Origin: Cronobacter malonaticus LMG 23826
Lineage (GTDB): Bacteria; Pseudomonadota; Gammaproteobacteria; Enterobacterales; Enterobacteriaceae
Direction of reading: 5' to 3'
NCBI RefSeq assembly: GCF_001277215.2
Contig: NZ_CP013940.1
Span: 2,356,001-2,420,000, forward strand
DNA: 64,000 nucleotides
Shown here piece by piece: positions 43,957 through 52,309 of this stretch. Under the pieces are notes generated by a model, which was given only the letters and a program-made list of their open reading frames with translations, searched no databases and was not told where the DNA came from. Both the position numbers and the translations under genes were made by a program. Each line of letters opens with the position of its first letter. Within the stretch, counting starts at the first letter, position 1.

Positions 43957-44373
43957 TCACTGTTGCGCGGGTTTATCCTTTTGGGGGTGGAAGGGATAAC
44001 AAACACACGCCAGCTTATGTCCATCCGGGTCACGAAGATAAGCCACGTAAAAATCCGGGCCATACGCCTCTCTGACGCCGGGCTTTCCTTCATTCGTTCC
44101 GCCATTGCGCAGACCTGCGGCATGGAATTTTCTCACCACTTCCGCGCTGCTGGCTTTGAAGGAAAACATGGTGCCATTTCCCGCCGTCGCCGATTTCCTG
44201 TTAAACGGCGGGCAAATGCAAAAACTGAAGCCCTCACCTAATGGCTCTCCCCACGTCGCCCAGCCTTCAGTCCATGAGGGGATCCGTGGGATTCCCAGTA
44301 CGTCAAAGATGGCATCATAAAACGCCGTCATACGTTCCAGGTGGTTTGTCCCTATCGTCGTGTACATCAGCAT
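43957..44373 (-). CDS. VOC (glyoxalase/bleomycin-resistance) family protein
   Basis: The 138-residue single-chain VOC protein has two beta-alpha-beta-beta-beta units: TIGTNHLERMTAFYDAIF at the start and FYVAYLRDPDGHKLA near the end. The metal-ligand positions His and Glu are only partly apparent, so it may be an enzyme or a binding protein. GGAGATAAAAC precedes the ATG. It converges on the LysR gene. Confidence 0.87.
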   Translation of the reverse strand: MLMYTTIGTNHLERMTAFYDAIFDVLGIPRIPSWTEGWATWGEPLGEGFSFCICPPFNRKSATAGNGTMFSFKASSAEVVRKFHAAGLRNGGTNEGKPGVREAYGPDFYVAYLRDPDGHKLACVCYPFHPQKDKPAQQ

Positions 44374-44460
44374 GTTTTATCTCCGGTATTGGCTCTCTGT
44401 CAGTGAAAGCGAATCAGGCTTACTTTCTGGAGGCTATCATGTATTAGGGTGATGCCGTTT

Positions 44461-44943
44461 ATGGGATTAATAATGCAACAGGTTAACTCACTCTCGTTGG
44501 TGAAGGTTCAGGAAGCGACCAATTTGTCACAGGCCCGCTCTGAAGTTGTACTTAATGGCAATAACACCGGGATTATTGTCCCTGGAGAAATACTGGAGGC
44601 AGCTGTTCTGATCAATGAACAGCGTTATGTTCTTTTTCTCACTGACGACGTTATTTTCGAAGAATCGCTGACTATAGCGCTTCTTGATCTTCATGAGGGT
44701 ATCAAAGAGGTTGTCCGGGTGGGCAATGAATACGCCACAGGATATTTTGAGGCGTTATCGGTTACAGCAGACAGCATCAGTTTCAGGTTTATCGGTGAGT
44801 ATCTCTGGACTGTGACGGTATCCGATATACCACGGTTCAGGCTCCCTTTTGTGTCAGATCCGCAAGGGGTAAAACGTGATACTGGATTCAAAAAATATAT
44901 GAATATTTCGGTAACACGTGTTTCAGGAAAAGCCCATTCTTAA
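44461..44943 (+). CDS. Hypothetical protein, about 160 residues
   Basis: Not recognised. It is a soluble-looking mixed alpha/beta protein with several beta-strand-like stretches and no membrane segment. Start codons compete at 44449 (GTG), 44452, 44461 and 44473 (ATG); AGGG at 44446-44449 suits 44461 best but none is decisive. Base composition is more AT-rich than the backbone. It lies just outside the left icd-like repeat. Confidence 0.65.
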   Translation: MGLIMQQVNSLSLVKVQEATNLSQARSEVVLNGNNTGIIVPGEILEAAVLINEQRYVLFLTDDVIFEESLTIALLDLHEGIKEVVRVGNEYATGYFEALSVTADSISFRFIGEYLWTVTVSDIPRFRLPFVSDPQGVKRDTGFKKYMNISVTRVSGKAHS

Positions 44944-44981
44944 AGCGGGTTGGAAGAGGATTTGAGTAGAGTCTTACGGGT

Positions 44982-45078
44982 ATAAAAACGGGAACCAACC
45001 GGCTCCCATTTTTCACCTAACCCAGACGCTGGATTACATGTTCGCGATGATAAGGTCGCCAGACTCTGAGCATTTCAG
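44982..45078. repeat. Left copy of the icd 3' end (direct repeat)
   Basis: About 97 bases similar (roughly 85% by eye) to 49508-49605, in the same orientation. The copy contains a version of the icd terminator (ACGGGAACC...GGCTCCC) and the last 15 codons of icd read leftward: LKCSESGDLIIANM and stop, against [14 protein letters not shown] in the intact gene. A 24-base block (45029-45052) is identical to 49556-49579. It is attached to no complete icd gene, so it is a displaced gene end. Confidence 0.85.
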
Positions 45079-45101
45079 TATTAACGATTTTATAATTGTG
45101 A

Positions 45102-45500
45102 TTACAAACCCCAGTTCATATACATGCCTTCACTGCGTGGGCGTGAAAGCCTGAAGCCGAACTTTTCATACAATTCAGGAACGTCCGCCATTAATGTGAT
45201 ATAAGCGCCAGGGGCTGCAGTCTTTCCAAGATATTTCATTATATGCTCCATAATGACTTTCCCGTATCCTTTTCCCTGATATGAGGGGTGCACAGCCACA
45301 TCGACAATTTCAAAATTGATAACACCATCGCCTACTACCCGCCCCATTGCAATAACCTGATCATCAGCAATAATGTGTACGCCATAAAGACTTGCAGGAA
45401 GCGCTCTGACTACATACTCATACCCCCTTGGCGAGAGTTTCGTCAGCGTTCTCAAACGGCAGAAGTCCTCGGCTGACGGGGGGGATTCTTTGGTTATCAT
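45102..45500 (-). CDS. GNAT-family N-acetyltransferase
   Basis: The 132-residue GNAT domain contains the acetyl-CoA loop in VHPSYQGKGYGKVIME (Q/R-x-x-G-x-G/A form) and the C-terminal YEKFGFRLSR strand-helix typical of the family. The substrate is unknown. AGGAGAAA sits 5 bases before the ATG at 45500, so the longer frame upstream is not used. First gene of the islet, lying immediately next to the left repeat. Confidence 0.87.
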   Translation of the reverse strand: MITKESPPSAEDFCRLRTLTKLSPRGYEYVVRALPASLYGVHIIADDQVIAMGRVVGDGVINFEIVDVAVHPSYQGKGYGKVIMEHIMKYLGKTAAPGAYITLMADVPELYEKFGFRLSRPRSEGMYMNWGL

Positions 45501-45669
45501 TTTCTCTCCTGACATAAAAAAAATGAGACTTAGAAGCGAGGCATAGATTGTGGTGACAAAGATAAATGTTAGCACAAGCAGTATCCATATACGAAAGAGT
45601 TTTCAATCTACTGACCAACTCCGAAAATCAAGATATAATGAAGAAACGATCAATATCTCTGCGAATGAA

Positions 45670-45867
45670 CTATTCACATATGATTCTGGGTTTATAAAAT
45701 CTTCTAACTATCCTTTTTATTACATTTCGGGAAGAGAAGTTGCCAGTATCCTTCATCATATTAGAAAAACTCTTAATGAAGTTTTTCTCAAGTACATCAT
45801 GATTATAATTTACACAGAAAATGGTTAGCAGAAAAACAACGCATATTATCAATAAGTGCCTTGCCAT
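45670..45867 (-). CDS. Possible small exported or membrane peptide, 65 residues
   Basis: The frame begins MARHLLIICVVFLLTIFCVN, a strong hydrophobic signal or anchor, followed by a Lys/Arg/Asn-rich part. It starts about 40 bases downstream of the mipA-like stop on the same strand. The ribosome site is weak (AAGTGA), a GTG lies 9 bases further upstream in frame, and the region is AT-rich, so chance is possible. On the opposite strand a 92-codon frame (45550-45828) overlaps it; at most one is real. Confidence 0.35.
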   Translation of the reverse strand: MARHLLIICVVFLLTIFCVNYNHDVLEKNFIKSFSNMMKDTGNFSSRNVIKRIVRRFYKPRIICE

Positions 45868-45909
45868 ATTTATCACTTATTAAATATGAATAAATGTAAG
45901 TCTACGCTT

Positions 45910-46659
45910 TCAAAAAGTATAAACCATTGATAAAAGAAAAGAGCTTATGTATTTATTTTCTACCATCGGGCTTCCATAAACGGCATCTGAAAGCTTTTGC
46001 ATACGTGCTCCTGCTGACAGATTCAGACTTTTTGTTATTGCGTAGATGCCCATTATATCAACATAAGGGGCTCCTCCCGAGCCAACCCGGTATTGATCGA
46101 TACCGCTTCCTTTGCTTTCAACTGAAGAAACGCCATAATAATAGTTATTCAGTCTGTTGTTACTTAATTCAATACCCGTTGAAGGAATGATCGTTAAACT
46201 ACCAAACAGAAAAGGATATCCATACCCCGCAGTCAACATAATCCCTTCTTTGTTGCCAGAGATCCTCTGGCGTATAGAGCTTGTTATAAAACCCAGTGAA
46301 AAATTGTGTATCCAGCTAAGACCAGCCGTGACAGACATTTTTCTCTCATCCAGAATTTTTAATTCTCTGTCTGCGGTATCCTGTGGACGGAAGCGATATG
46401 GAAGCAGGCTTGCAGACATGTCAAATTCGTCATTATCTGACTGGTAAAGCCTTAAGCCAACCTCAGGACCATGTATAAAAAATCTGGCTCCGTCATAGCT
46501 TAAATAAGGTATAGGCATAATTTTATTAGAATATTTTTTATAAGGGCTTTCACTCCAACCTGCGATGACTCCGGCTTTGAAAGGTGAAGGAGAGGACTGA
46601 CCAACCGCAGGGGCCACACAGGCAAATGTTAGTAACAGGACTGATAATTTCCGCAGCAT
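45910..46659 (-). CDS. Second MipA/OmpV-family outer-membrane protein
   Basis: The 249-residue beta-barrel protein has a signal peptide and a C-terminal aromatic ending (MVYTF), and is a distant paralog of the mipA product at 19261-20007. Shared blocks are NYYYGVSSVESKGSGIDQYR and GSPMVENK. GGAATAT precedes the ATG at 46659; an in-frame GTG at 46674 is an alternative. It is divergent from a two-component operon and shares its regulatory region, suggesting it is the target. Confidence 0.85.
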   Translation of the reverse strand: MLRKLSVLLLTFACVAPAVGQSSPSPFKAGVIAGWSESPYKKYSNKIMPIPYLSYDGARFFIHGPEVGLRLYQSDNDEFDMSASLLPYRFRPQDTADRELKILDERKMSVTAGLSWIHNFSLGFITSSIRQRISGNKEGIMLTAGYGYPFLFGSLTIIPSTGIELSNNRLNNYYYGVSSVESKGSGIDQYRVGSGGAPYVDIMGIYAITKSLNLSAGARMQKLSDAVYGSPMVENKYISSFLLSMVYTF

Positions 46660-46694
46660 TTTTATATTCCGCACATATCATAATGTACGGTCAG

Positions 46695-46725
46695 CTTACA
46701 GTCACAACCTTACCTGAACGTTACG
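46695..46725. promoter_or_regulatory. Direct repeats, candidate response-regulator binding site
   Basis: CTTACA, then CTTACC-TGAAC-GTTACG: the last two hexamers recur at 11 bases, one helical turn, the layout bound by OmpR/PmrA-type regulators as tandem dimers. The site lies in the 127-base gap between the divergent mipA-like and response-regulator genes. The match to a PmrA-like CTTAAG repeat is loose; the binding protein is inferred. Confidence 0.5.
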
Positions 46726-46786
46726 TCGTCTGAAATAATTTTATGTTATTTTCTCGATGGCTGAATTTAAATGTGTGGACTTAAGC

Positions 46787-47470
46787 ATGCGCGTGTTGAT
46801 TGTTGAAGATGAATCGCAGATGGTGTCGGCGCTTACCAGAGCCCTTGAAAAACAAGGGATGATTGTGGACGGTGTGGCATCAATAGCTCAGGCTAAAATA
46901 GCTATTACTCATCAGGTTTTTAGTTTGATTTTATTAGACCGGCAGCTGCCGGATGGTGATGGCGCATTACTCGTCCCTTTCATTCGTAAGACAACAGCTG
47001 ATACGCCCATCATTTTTTTAACCGGCAGGTCTGATGTAAAAGGTCGAATCGAAGGGTTAGATCTGGGAGCCGATGATTATTTAGTAAAACCTTTCTCTTT
47101 TGAAGAACTAATGGCTCGAATAAGAGCGATAGGCCGCCGACCCGCAACATTCACTATCCCAAAAGTGACGATTGCTAACCTTACCTTTGATTTTAACAGC
47201 CTTCACGTCACTGTTGATGATATCCCATTGATATTACCCCGCCGACAATTACTTGTTCTTGAGGCTCTCTGTACCCGCGCGCGCCGCACCGTTCAGCGTG
47301 AATGGTTAACAGAATGCGTGTACGGTTTCAGTGAAGAAATTCAGTCTAACTCTCTGGATTCACAAGTATCTCGCCTCAGACGCTCCCTTGAAGATGCGGA
47401 AGCAAACGTCACCATTCATGTAATAAGGGGTGTCGGGTATCTGCTTAAGGAAAAACGTGATGAAGCTTAA
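46787..47470 (+). CDS. OmpR-family response regulator
   Basis: The 227-residue protein has a receiver domain with acidic pocket Glu7/Asp8 (IVEDE), phospho-acceptor Asp51 (LILLDRQLPDGDG) and Lys in VKPFSFEEL, then a winged-helix DNA-binding domain (NSLDSQVSRLRRSL recognition helix). It is closest in style to the QseB/PmrA/TctD group. The ATG at 46787 gives the standard MRVLIVEDE start. It overlaps the kinase gene by 11 bases. Confidence 0.92.
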   Translation: MRVLIVEDESQMVSALTRALEKQGMIVDGVASIAQAKIAITHQVFSLILLDRQLPDGDGALLVPFIRKTTADTPIIFLTGRSDVKGRIEGLDLGADDYLVKPFSFEELMARIRAIGRRPATFTIPKVTIANLTFDFNSLHVTVDDIPLILPRRQLLVLEALCTRARRTVQREWLTECVYGFSEEIQSNSLDSQVSRLRRSLEDAEANVTIHVIRGVGYLLKEKRDEA

Positions 47471-48845
47471 ACAGATATCGATAGCCGCTAAGATGCTAGT
47501 GAGCATAATTTTATTCCAGCTGATAACTCTTTATCTGGCAATTGCTTACTTTACTTATGATTTGTTAATCGTAAACCGAACAAACTATCCTGGTTATATA
47601 TCTGATTCTCAACTGGAATTGATCATTGATTCAGTTGGGTATAATACGTCGCACACTCTTAACCTAAAGGCCGGAACGGAAATAGCTGATATACTTAAAC
47701 ACCCTGATGCATGGCTGGTCATTGCTGATGATAAAGGCCAGTTAATTAAAAAAGGCAACATACCTCCTGAATACAATTTTTTAACGGAAAACATCAGATT
47801 CTTAGGCTTATCAGAAATTAAAATTAATGAAAGTCTGTCTCATTACGCCATGAAGGTAATGTCTGGTAAAGCTGACGGTAATAACATTTATGTCATGCTG
47901 GGAGGCACGCCAGTTTATCATGGTGTTTGGGATTTTTTTCTTTCATTAGTGAAAGAACTCAGTTTAAAAATGTTTATCCCCATGGGTATTGCTGCACTAA
48001 TCATAATGCCTTTGGTGACTCGCAGGATTCTTGCTGGTATCTCTGATGCTGCATATGATGCTCAGCATATTCATGAGGGTGATCATAAAGCCAGGTTGAG
48101 AGAGTCGGGAATACCTCATGAAATACTACCCCTTGTAAAAGCAGTTAATGCGGCTCTTCAGAGACTGAGCGAAGGCTATGAAGAAAGGGATCGTTTTCTT
48201 GCAAGCGCAGCGCACGAGTTGCGGGCGCCTCTGGCTGTTATTGAGGCACGATTACAAATAATAGAAGATCATAATGTCAGGCAAATCTTGTCTAATGATG
48301 TGGCACGGTTATCAAACCTGGCAGAATCATTGCTTGACTTACAAAGACTTGGCCAAAGTACCTCTTTTTTTACTTTGATTGATATAAAAAGGTTTATGCG
48401 CAAAGTGGTCTCTGATTATTCACCGATGATCATAGCTGCTGGTTACGACATTGAACTTATTGTTTGTAACGAGCCGGTATTCATCTATGGTGACGATGCA
48501 TCACTTTCCCGAGCGGTAATAAACATTCTGCAAAACGCTGTACATCATGGCGGTGGTAAAGGTCTCATTACTGTTGAGGTAACTCACTCCGGATGTATAA
48601 CTGTTCAGGACTGTGGACCAGGAATTCCTGTGGATGAGCGCGAAAAAATATTTGAGCCATTCCATCGGTTACATTTAAATTCTCAGGGTACAGGCCTTGG
48701 CCTACATCTTGTTAAACATATTATAGAGCTACATCAGGGCGAGATTCGCGCCAAAGAAGGAGAAAACGGAGGTTCACTTTTTGAAATCAGAATTCCATTG
48801 CTCAAAGCTTTTCAGATTAATCAGTGTAACGAGCAAAAGCGTTGA
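47460..48845 (+). CDS. Sensor histidine kinase of the islet two-component system
   Basis: The 461-residue protein has membrane helices at about 11-33 and 171-188 flanking a periplasmic sensor of about 135 residues, then HAMP, HisKA with the phospho-acceptor His252 (ASAAHELRAPLAV), and an ATPase domain with N-box NILQNAVHHG, G1 DCGPGIP and G2 GTGLGLHL. The stop of the regulator lies inside its start (AAGGAAAAA as ribosome site), so translation is coupled. Resembles QseC/PmrB. The signal is unknown. Confidence 0.92.
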   Translation: MKLKQISIAAKMLVSIILFQLITLYLAIAYFTYDLLIVNRTNYPGYISDSQLELIIDSVGYNTSHTLNLKAGTEIADILKHPDAWLVIADDKGQLIKKGNIPPEYNFLTENIRFLGLSEIKINESLSHYAMKVMSGKADGNNIYVMLGGTPVYHGVWDFFLSLVKELSLKMFIPMGIAALIIMPLVTRRILAGISDAAYDAQHIHEGDHKARLRESGIPHEILPLVKAVNAALQRLSEGYEERDRFLASAAHELRAPLAVIEARLQIIEDHNVRQILSNDVARLSNLAESLLDLQRLGQSTSFFTLIDIKRFMRKVVSDYSPMIIAAGYDIELIVCNEPVFIYGDDASLSRAVINILQNAVHHGGGKGLITVEVTHSGCITVQDCGPGIPVDEREKIFEPFHRLHLNSQGTGLGLHLVKHIIELHQGEIRAKEGENGGSLFEIRIPLLKAFQINQCNEQKR

Positions 48846-48934
48846 ATAATCATTCCTTTCTTTATAAATAGTGAGAGTTCGCACCTATGGCTTCGAGAAT
48901 TCAAAAAAATACTGCTGTACGTTATGGAAACGAT

Positions 48935-49333
48935 ATGAATACCTTTCAAATCGAAACCATAAGAGACATTACGCAGTGGATTAACGAGAACCTGAGCTTA
49001 CCTTTTTCAGCTACCTTTATCGCACAAAAATCCGGATACTCTCAATTCTATTTCCAGAGAATGTTTTCTTGTTATCATAGTATGAGTTTAAGTAAGTACA
49101 TTCTTCATGCCAGAATGAATTATGCTTTAAAATTGCTGCATCAAACCGATCTGACGATATGCCATATTTCGCTGGAGTGTGGCTTTTCAACACAACAAAC
49201 TTTTACGAGGGTATTTTCAAAATATTTTCAAATGCCTCCGAGCAAATGGAGAGAGAAACACAGGAAAAGCTCTGCCAACCGTCTTCCAGATCAGGATCAG
49301 ATTAGCTTCATTCATATAGAGGACGAAAAGTAA
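48935..49333 (+). CDS. MarA/SoxS/RamA-like AraC-family activator
   Basis: The 132-residue protein is a bare AraC-type DNA-binding domain with two helix-turn-helix motifs: FIAQKSGYSQFYFQRMF and ISLECGFSTQQTFTRVFSKY. The layout is that of SoxS and RamA, which activate efflux and redox defence and lack an effector domain. An in-frame ATG at 48887 would add 16 residues; the ATG at 48935 has GGAAAC before it and fits the family start. It carries a longer C-terminal tail (about 25 residues) than SoxS. Last gene of the islet. Confidence 0.88.
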   Translation: MNTFQIETIRDITQWINENLSLPFSATFIAQKSGYSQFYFQRMFSCYHSMSLSKYILHARMNYALKLLHQTDLTICHISLECGFSTQQTFTRVFSKYFQMPPSKWREKHRKSSANRLPDQDQISFIHIEDEK

Positions 49334-49507
49334 TCGTTTAATTCGCGGAGGTTTTTGTATAAGTGACTTTATCTTAGACAAGGCGTGGAAAAATCTTCAG
49401 CCACAGATTCAAAAATAACATTTCAACAATCATGGCAGGGTAAAACTATCGGTTATTACTATCCAAATCGGTTATCAAATCAGAATTCTGGAGAAGCACT
49501 TGCAGAC

Positions 49508-49537
49508 ATAAAAAAACGGGAACCAAATGGCTCCCGT
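49508..49537 (-). terminator. Rho-independent terminator of icd
   Basis: Read leftward, ACGGGAGCC-ATTT-GGTTCCCGT is followed by seven Ts. It lies inside the right copy of the icd-end repeat. Confidence 0.9.
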
Positions 49538-49605
49538 TCTCATCTAACCCAGCATCTGGATTACATGTTCGCGATGATAGCGTCGCCAAACTCTGAACAT
49601 TTCAG
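49508..49605. repeat. Right copy of the icd 3' end (direct repeat)
   Basis: Terminator and last 15 codons of the intact icd gene, repeated at 44982-45078. This copy is in use, since it completes the functional icd reading frame. The pair brackets the AT-rich islet. Confidence 0.85.
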
Positions 49606-50811
49606 CAGCTTAGCGCCTTCCATCAGGCGTTCGAAGTCATAGGTCACGGTCTTGTTGTTGATAGCGCCTTCCATACCTTTCACGATAAGGTCAGCCGCTT
49701 CGAACCATTCCATATGACGCAGCATCATCTCCGCAGAGAGGATGATAGAGCCCGGGTTCACCTTGTCCTGGCCTGCGTATTTCGGCGCGGTGCCGTGGGT
49801 CGCTTCAAACAGCGCGCACTCGTCACCGATGTTCGCGCCCGGCGCAATGCCGATGCCGCCAACCTGCGCCGCCAGGGCGTCAGAGATGTAGTCGCCGTTC
49901 AGGTTCATACAGGCGATAACGTCATATTCCGCCGGACGCAGCAGGATCTGCTGCAGGAAGGCGTCGGCAATCACGTCTTTCACAACGATCTCTTTGCCGT
50001 TGTTCGGGTTCTTGATTTTCACCCACGGGCCGCCGTCGATAAGCTCGCCGCCGAACTCTTCACGCGCCAGCTGGTAGCCCCAGTCTTTAAACGCGCCTTC
50101 GGTGAATTTCATGATGTTGCCTTTATGCACCAGGGTCACGGATTCGCGATCGTTGGTGATGGCGTATTCAATCGCCGCGCGCACCAGGCGTTTGGTGCCT
50201 TCTTCAGAACACGGCTTGATGCCGATGCCGCAATGTTCCGGGAAGCGGATTTTCTTCACGCCCATCTCTTCACGCAGGAATTTGATCACTTTCTCAGCGT
50301 CAGCGGAGTCGGCTTTCCACTCGATACCGGCGTAGATGTCTTCAGAGTTTTCACGGAAGATAACCATGTCGGTCAGTTCCGGGTGTTTAACCGGGCTCGG
50401 GGTGCCCTGGTAGTAACGTACCGGGCGCAGGCAGACGTAAAGGTCCAGCTCCTGGCGCAGGGCAACGTTAAGGGAGCGAATACCGCCACCAACCGGGGTA
50501 GTCAGCGGGCCTTTGATGGCAACGCGATATTCACGAATCAGATCTAGGGTTTCCTGGGGCAGCCAGACATCCTGGCCGTAAAGCTGGGTAGATTTCTCAC
50601 CGGTGTAAATTTCCATCCAGGAAATTTTACGCTCGCCTTTGTAGGCTTTCTCAACCGCGGCGTCGACCACTTTCAGCATTGCCGGCGTCACGTCCACGCC
50701 GATACCGTCGCCTTCAATGAACGGGATGATCGGGTTGTGGGGGACATTCAGCTTGCCGTTTTGCGCTGTGATCTTTTCACCTTCCGCCGGAACTACTACT
50801 TTGCTTTCCAT
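49561..50811 (-). CDS. icd: Isocitrate dehydrogenase (NADP)
   Basis: The 416-residue TCA-cycle enzyme is intact, with length equal to E. coli Icd. The regulatory serine targeted by AceK lies in [12 protein letters not shown] near residue 113, and substrate arginines are in [19 protein letters not shown] precedes the ATG. It is divergent from rluE. Its 3' end overlaps the right repeat of the neighbouring islet. Confidence 0.98.
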   Translation of the reverse strand: MESKVVVPAEGEKITAQNGKLNVPHNPIIPFIEGDGIGVDVTPAMLKVVDAAVEKAYKGERKISWMEIYTGEKSTQLYGQDVWLPQETLDLIREYRVAIKGPLTTPVGGGIRSLNVALRQELDLYVCLRPVRYYQGTPSPVKHPELTDMVIFRENSEDIYAGIEWKADSADAEKVIKFLREEMGVKKIRFPEHCGIGIKPCSEEGTKRLVRAAIEYAITNDRESVTLVHKGNIMKFTEGAFKDWGYQLAREEFGGELIDGGPWVKIKNPNNGKEIVVKDVIADAFLQQILLRPAEYDVIACMNLNGDYISDALAAQVGGIGIAPGANIGDECALFEATHGTAPKYAGQDKVNPGSIILSAEMMLRHMEWFEAADLIVKGMEGAINNKTVTYDFERLMEGAKLLKCSEFGDAIIANM

Positions 50812-50926
50812 TCACCTCTCCTTCGAGCGCTTCTGGTTGTGACTCATTATGTTAATGATTTGTAATAGGCGTGATAATACTACCTGAATGTTCTGCCCCA
50901 TGCCACGCCCTTATGAATAGGGTATA

Positions 50927-51583
50927 ATGCGGCAATTGATAAAGCCTGAAAATAGTATGCAGAAAACTTCTTATAGAAATCACCGGCTTGAGCGATTCAG
51001 CTCACAACATTCCCCTAAGCGCCGCAAACCCGAAGGCCCGAAACGGCTGATCCTCTTTAATAAACCGTATGATGTGCTGCCGCAGTTTACCGACGAGGCA
51101 GGCCGCCAGACGCTGAAGGATTTTATCCCGGTGGCGGGCGTCTATGCCGCGGGCCGTCTCGATCGCGACAGCGAAGGGCTTCTGGTGCTGACCAATGACG
51201 GCGCGTTACAGGCAAAACTGACCCAGCCCGGCAAACGCACCGGCAAAATCTATTTTGTACAGGTGGAAGGCGAGCCGACAGAAGCCGCGCTGACGCAGTT
51301 GCGCAGTGGCGTGACGCTGAACGACGGCCCAACGCTCCCGGCGGGCGTGGAGCGCGTTGAAGAGCCCGCCTGGCTGTGGCCGCGTAATCCGCCAATTCGC
51401 GAGCGTAAATCCATTCCCACCAGCTGGCTTAAAATCACCCTTTATGAAGGGCGTAACCGCCAGGTGCGGCGCATGACCGCGCATGTCGGTTTCCCGACGC
51501 TCCGGCTGATTCGTTACGCGATGGGCGACTATACTCTTGACTCTCTGGCCTGCGGCCAGTGGCGAGACGTTCCGCTCAAATAA
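50927..51583 (+). CDS. rluE: 23S rRNA pseudouridine(2457) synthase
   Basis: The 218-residue RsuA-family enzyme has the catalytic Asp in [13 protein letters not shown] and the C-terminal block [17 protein letters not shown]. It modifies U2457 of 23S rRNA. The ATG at 50927 has AGGG before it and matches the E. coli start. However, it is embedded in a perfect TATAAT (50923-50928); if that is the promoter -10, translation would begin at the ATG at 50957 instead. nudJ follows within 10 bases. Confidence 0.95.
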   Translation: MRQLIKPENSMQKTSYRNHRLERFSSQHSPKRRKPEGPKRLILFNKPYDVLPQFTDEAGRQTLKDFIPVAGVYAAGRLDRDSEGLLVLTNDGALQAKLTQPGKRTGKIYFVQVEGEPTEAALTQLRSGVTLNDGPTLPAGVERVEEPAWLWPRNPPIRERKSIPTSWLKITLYEGRNRQVRRMTAHVGFPTLRLIRYAMGDYTLDSLACGQWRDVPLK

Positions 51584-51593
51584 GGAGAACCGG

Positions 51594-52043
51594 ATGTTCA
51601 AACCCCATGTCACCGTCGCCTGCGTCGTTCACGCGCAGGGCAAATTCCTGGTTGTGGAAGAGACCATTAACGGCAAAGCGCTCTGGAACCAGCCCGCCGG
51701 CCATCTCGAAGCCGACGAAACGCTGGTGGAAGCCGCTCGCCGCGAATTGTGGGAGGAGACCGGCATCCGCGCCGAGCCGCAGCATTTTTTGCGTCTGCAC
51801 CAGTGGCTGGCATCTGACAACACGCCGTTTCTGCGCTTTCTGTTCAGTATTGAGCTCGACGCGCCGCTGCCGACCGAACCGCACGACAGCGATATCGACC
51901 TCTGCCGTTGGGTGAGCGCTGAGGAAATTCTCTCGGCGACTAACCTGCGCTCTCCACTGGTGGCCGAAAGCATCCGCACCTGGCAGCGCGGCGAGCGTTA
52001 TCCGCTCTCGCTGATTGGCGCGTTCAACTGGCCGCAGCGTTAA
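51594..52043 (+). CDS. nudJ: Nudix hydrolase NudJ (thiamin pyrophosphate / nucleotide phosphatase)
   Basis: The 149-residue protein has a complete Nudix box ([20 protein letters not shown], then TGI). E. coli NudJ acts on HMP-PP and thiamin pyrophosphate as well as nucleotides. AAGGAGAACCGG precedes the ATG at 51594, which fixes the start. It is co-transcribed with rluE. In E. coli mnmA follows at once; here a chemoreceptor gene has been inserted between. Confidence 0.94.
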   Translation: MFKPHVTVACVVHAQGKFLVVEETINGKALWNQPAGHLEADETLVEAARRELWEETGIRAEPQHFLRLHQWLASDNTPFLRFLFSIELDAPLPTEPHDSDIDLCRWVSAEEILSATNLRSPLVAESIRTWQRGERYPLSLIGAFNWPQR

Positions 52044-52213
52044 CTGCACCGCAATATTGTTTCGCACCGAAACTTTTAACGGCAGCTTAACATGCTGCCG
52101 CCATCCGCTACACATAGCACCTTCTGCCACGCCTGTCTCTCTCACGCCCTCCCTCTGCTATACAACCGTTAAATCGCCTGTTTTTCCACCAGCGACAGCG
52201 CCTTTTGCGCCAT

Positions 52214-52240
52214 TAAAGAACCTCAAATCCACGCCGATAG
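52214..52240 (+). promoter_or_regulatory. Sigma-28 (FliA) promoter of the second chemoreceptor gene
   Basis: TAAAGAAC, 11 bases, GCCGATAG. Five of eight -35 and seven of eight -10 bases match the FliA consensus with exact spacing. The start would be near 52247, about 60 bases before the gene. Confidence 0.87.
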
Positions 52241-52309
52241 AGCATTGACCAGGAGGCTCGTAACGAAGGGACACTAATGCTATTTCGTGGTTGATCCTGA
52301 GGAGCCGTG

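Larger units (their letters stand above)
45079..49507. mobile_element. AT-rich genomic islet at icd, integrase not found
   Basis: This 4.4-kb segment is bounded by direct repeats of the icd 3' end and is clearly richer in A/T than its flanks. It carries a GNAT gene, a MipA-like gene, a two-component system and a MarA-like regulator. The 3' end of icd is a known integration site (phage 21, element e14), where the incoming element supplies a replacement gene end. No integrase or phage gene is visible, so it is either a remnant or was acquired by recombination between icd copies (inference). Confidence 0.6.

Noticed and set aside
44439..44447. Two-codon ORF (ATG TAT TAG) after a strong GGAGG
   Set aside because: Could be a minimal upstream ORF, but it is in a different frame from the next gene and nothing else supports a role.
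45550..45828. 92-codon plus-strand frame in the AT-rich islet
   Set aside because: Begins with GTG, Ser/Ile/Asn-rich product without family resemblance; overlaps the more plausible minus-strand signal-peptide frame. Kept only as an alternative.
49385..49642. 85-codon frame running from the islet into icd antisense
   Set aside because: Its second half is the complement of the icd end and terminator; no ribosome site. It arises from the repeat junction.
49714..50547. 277-codon plus-strand frame over icd
   Set aside because: Complement of icd; Arg/Val/His-rich, no family.
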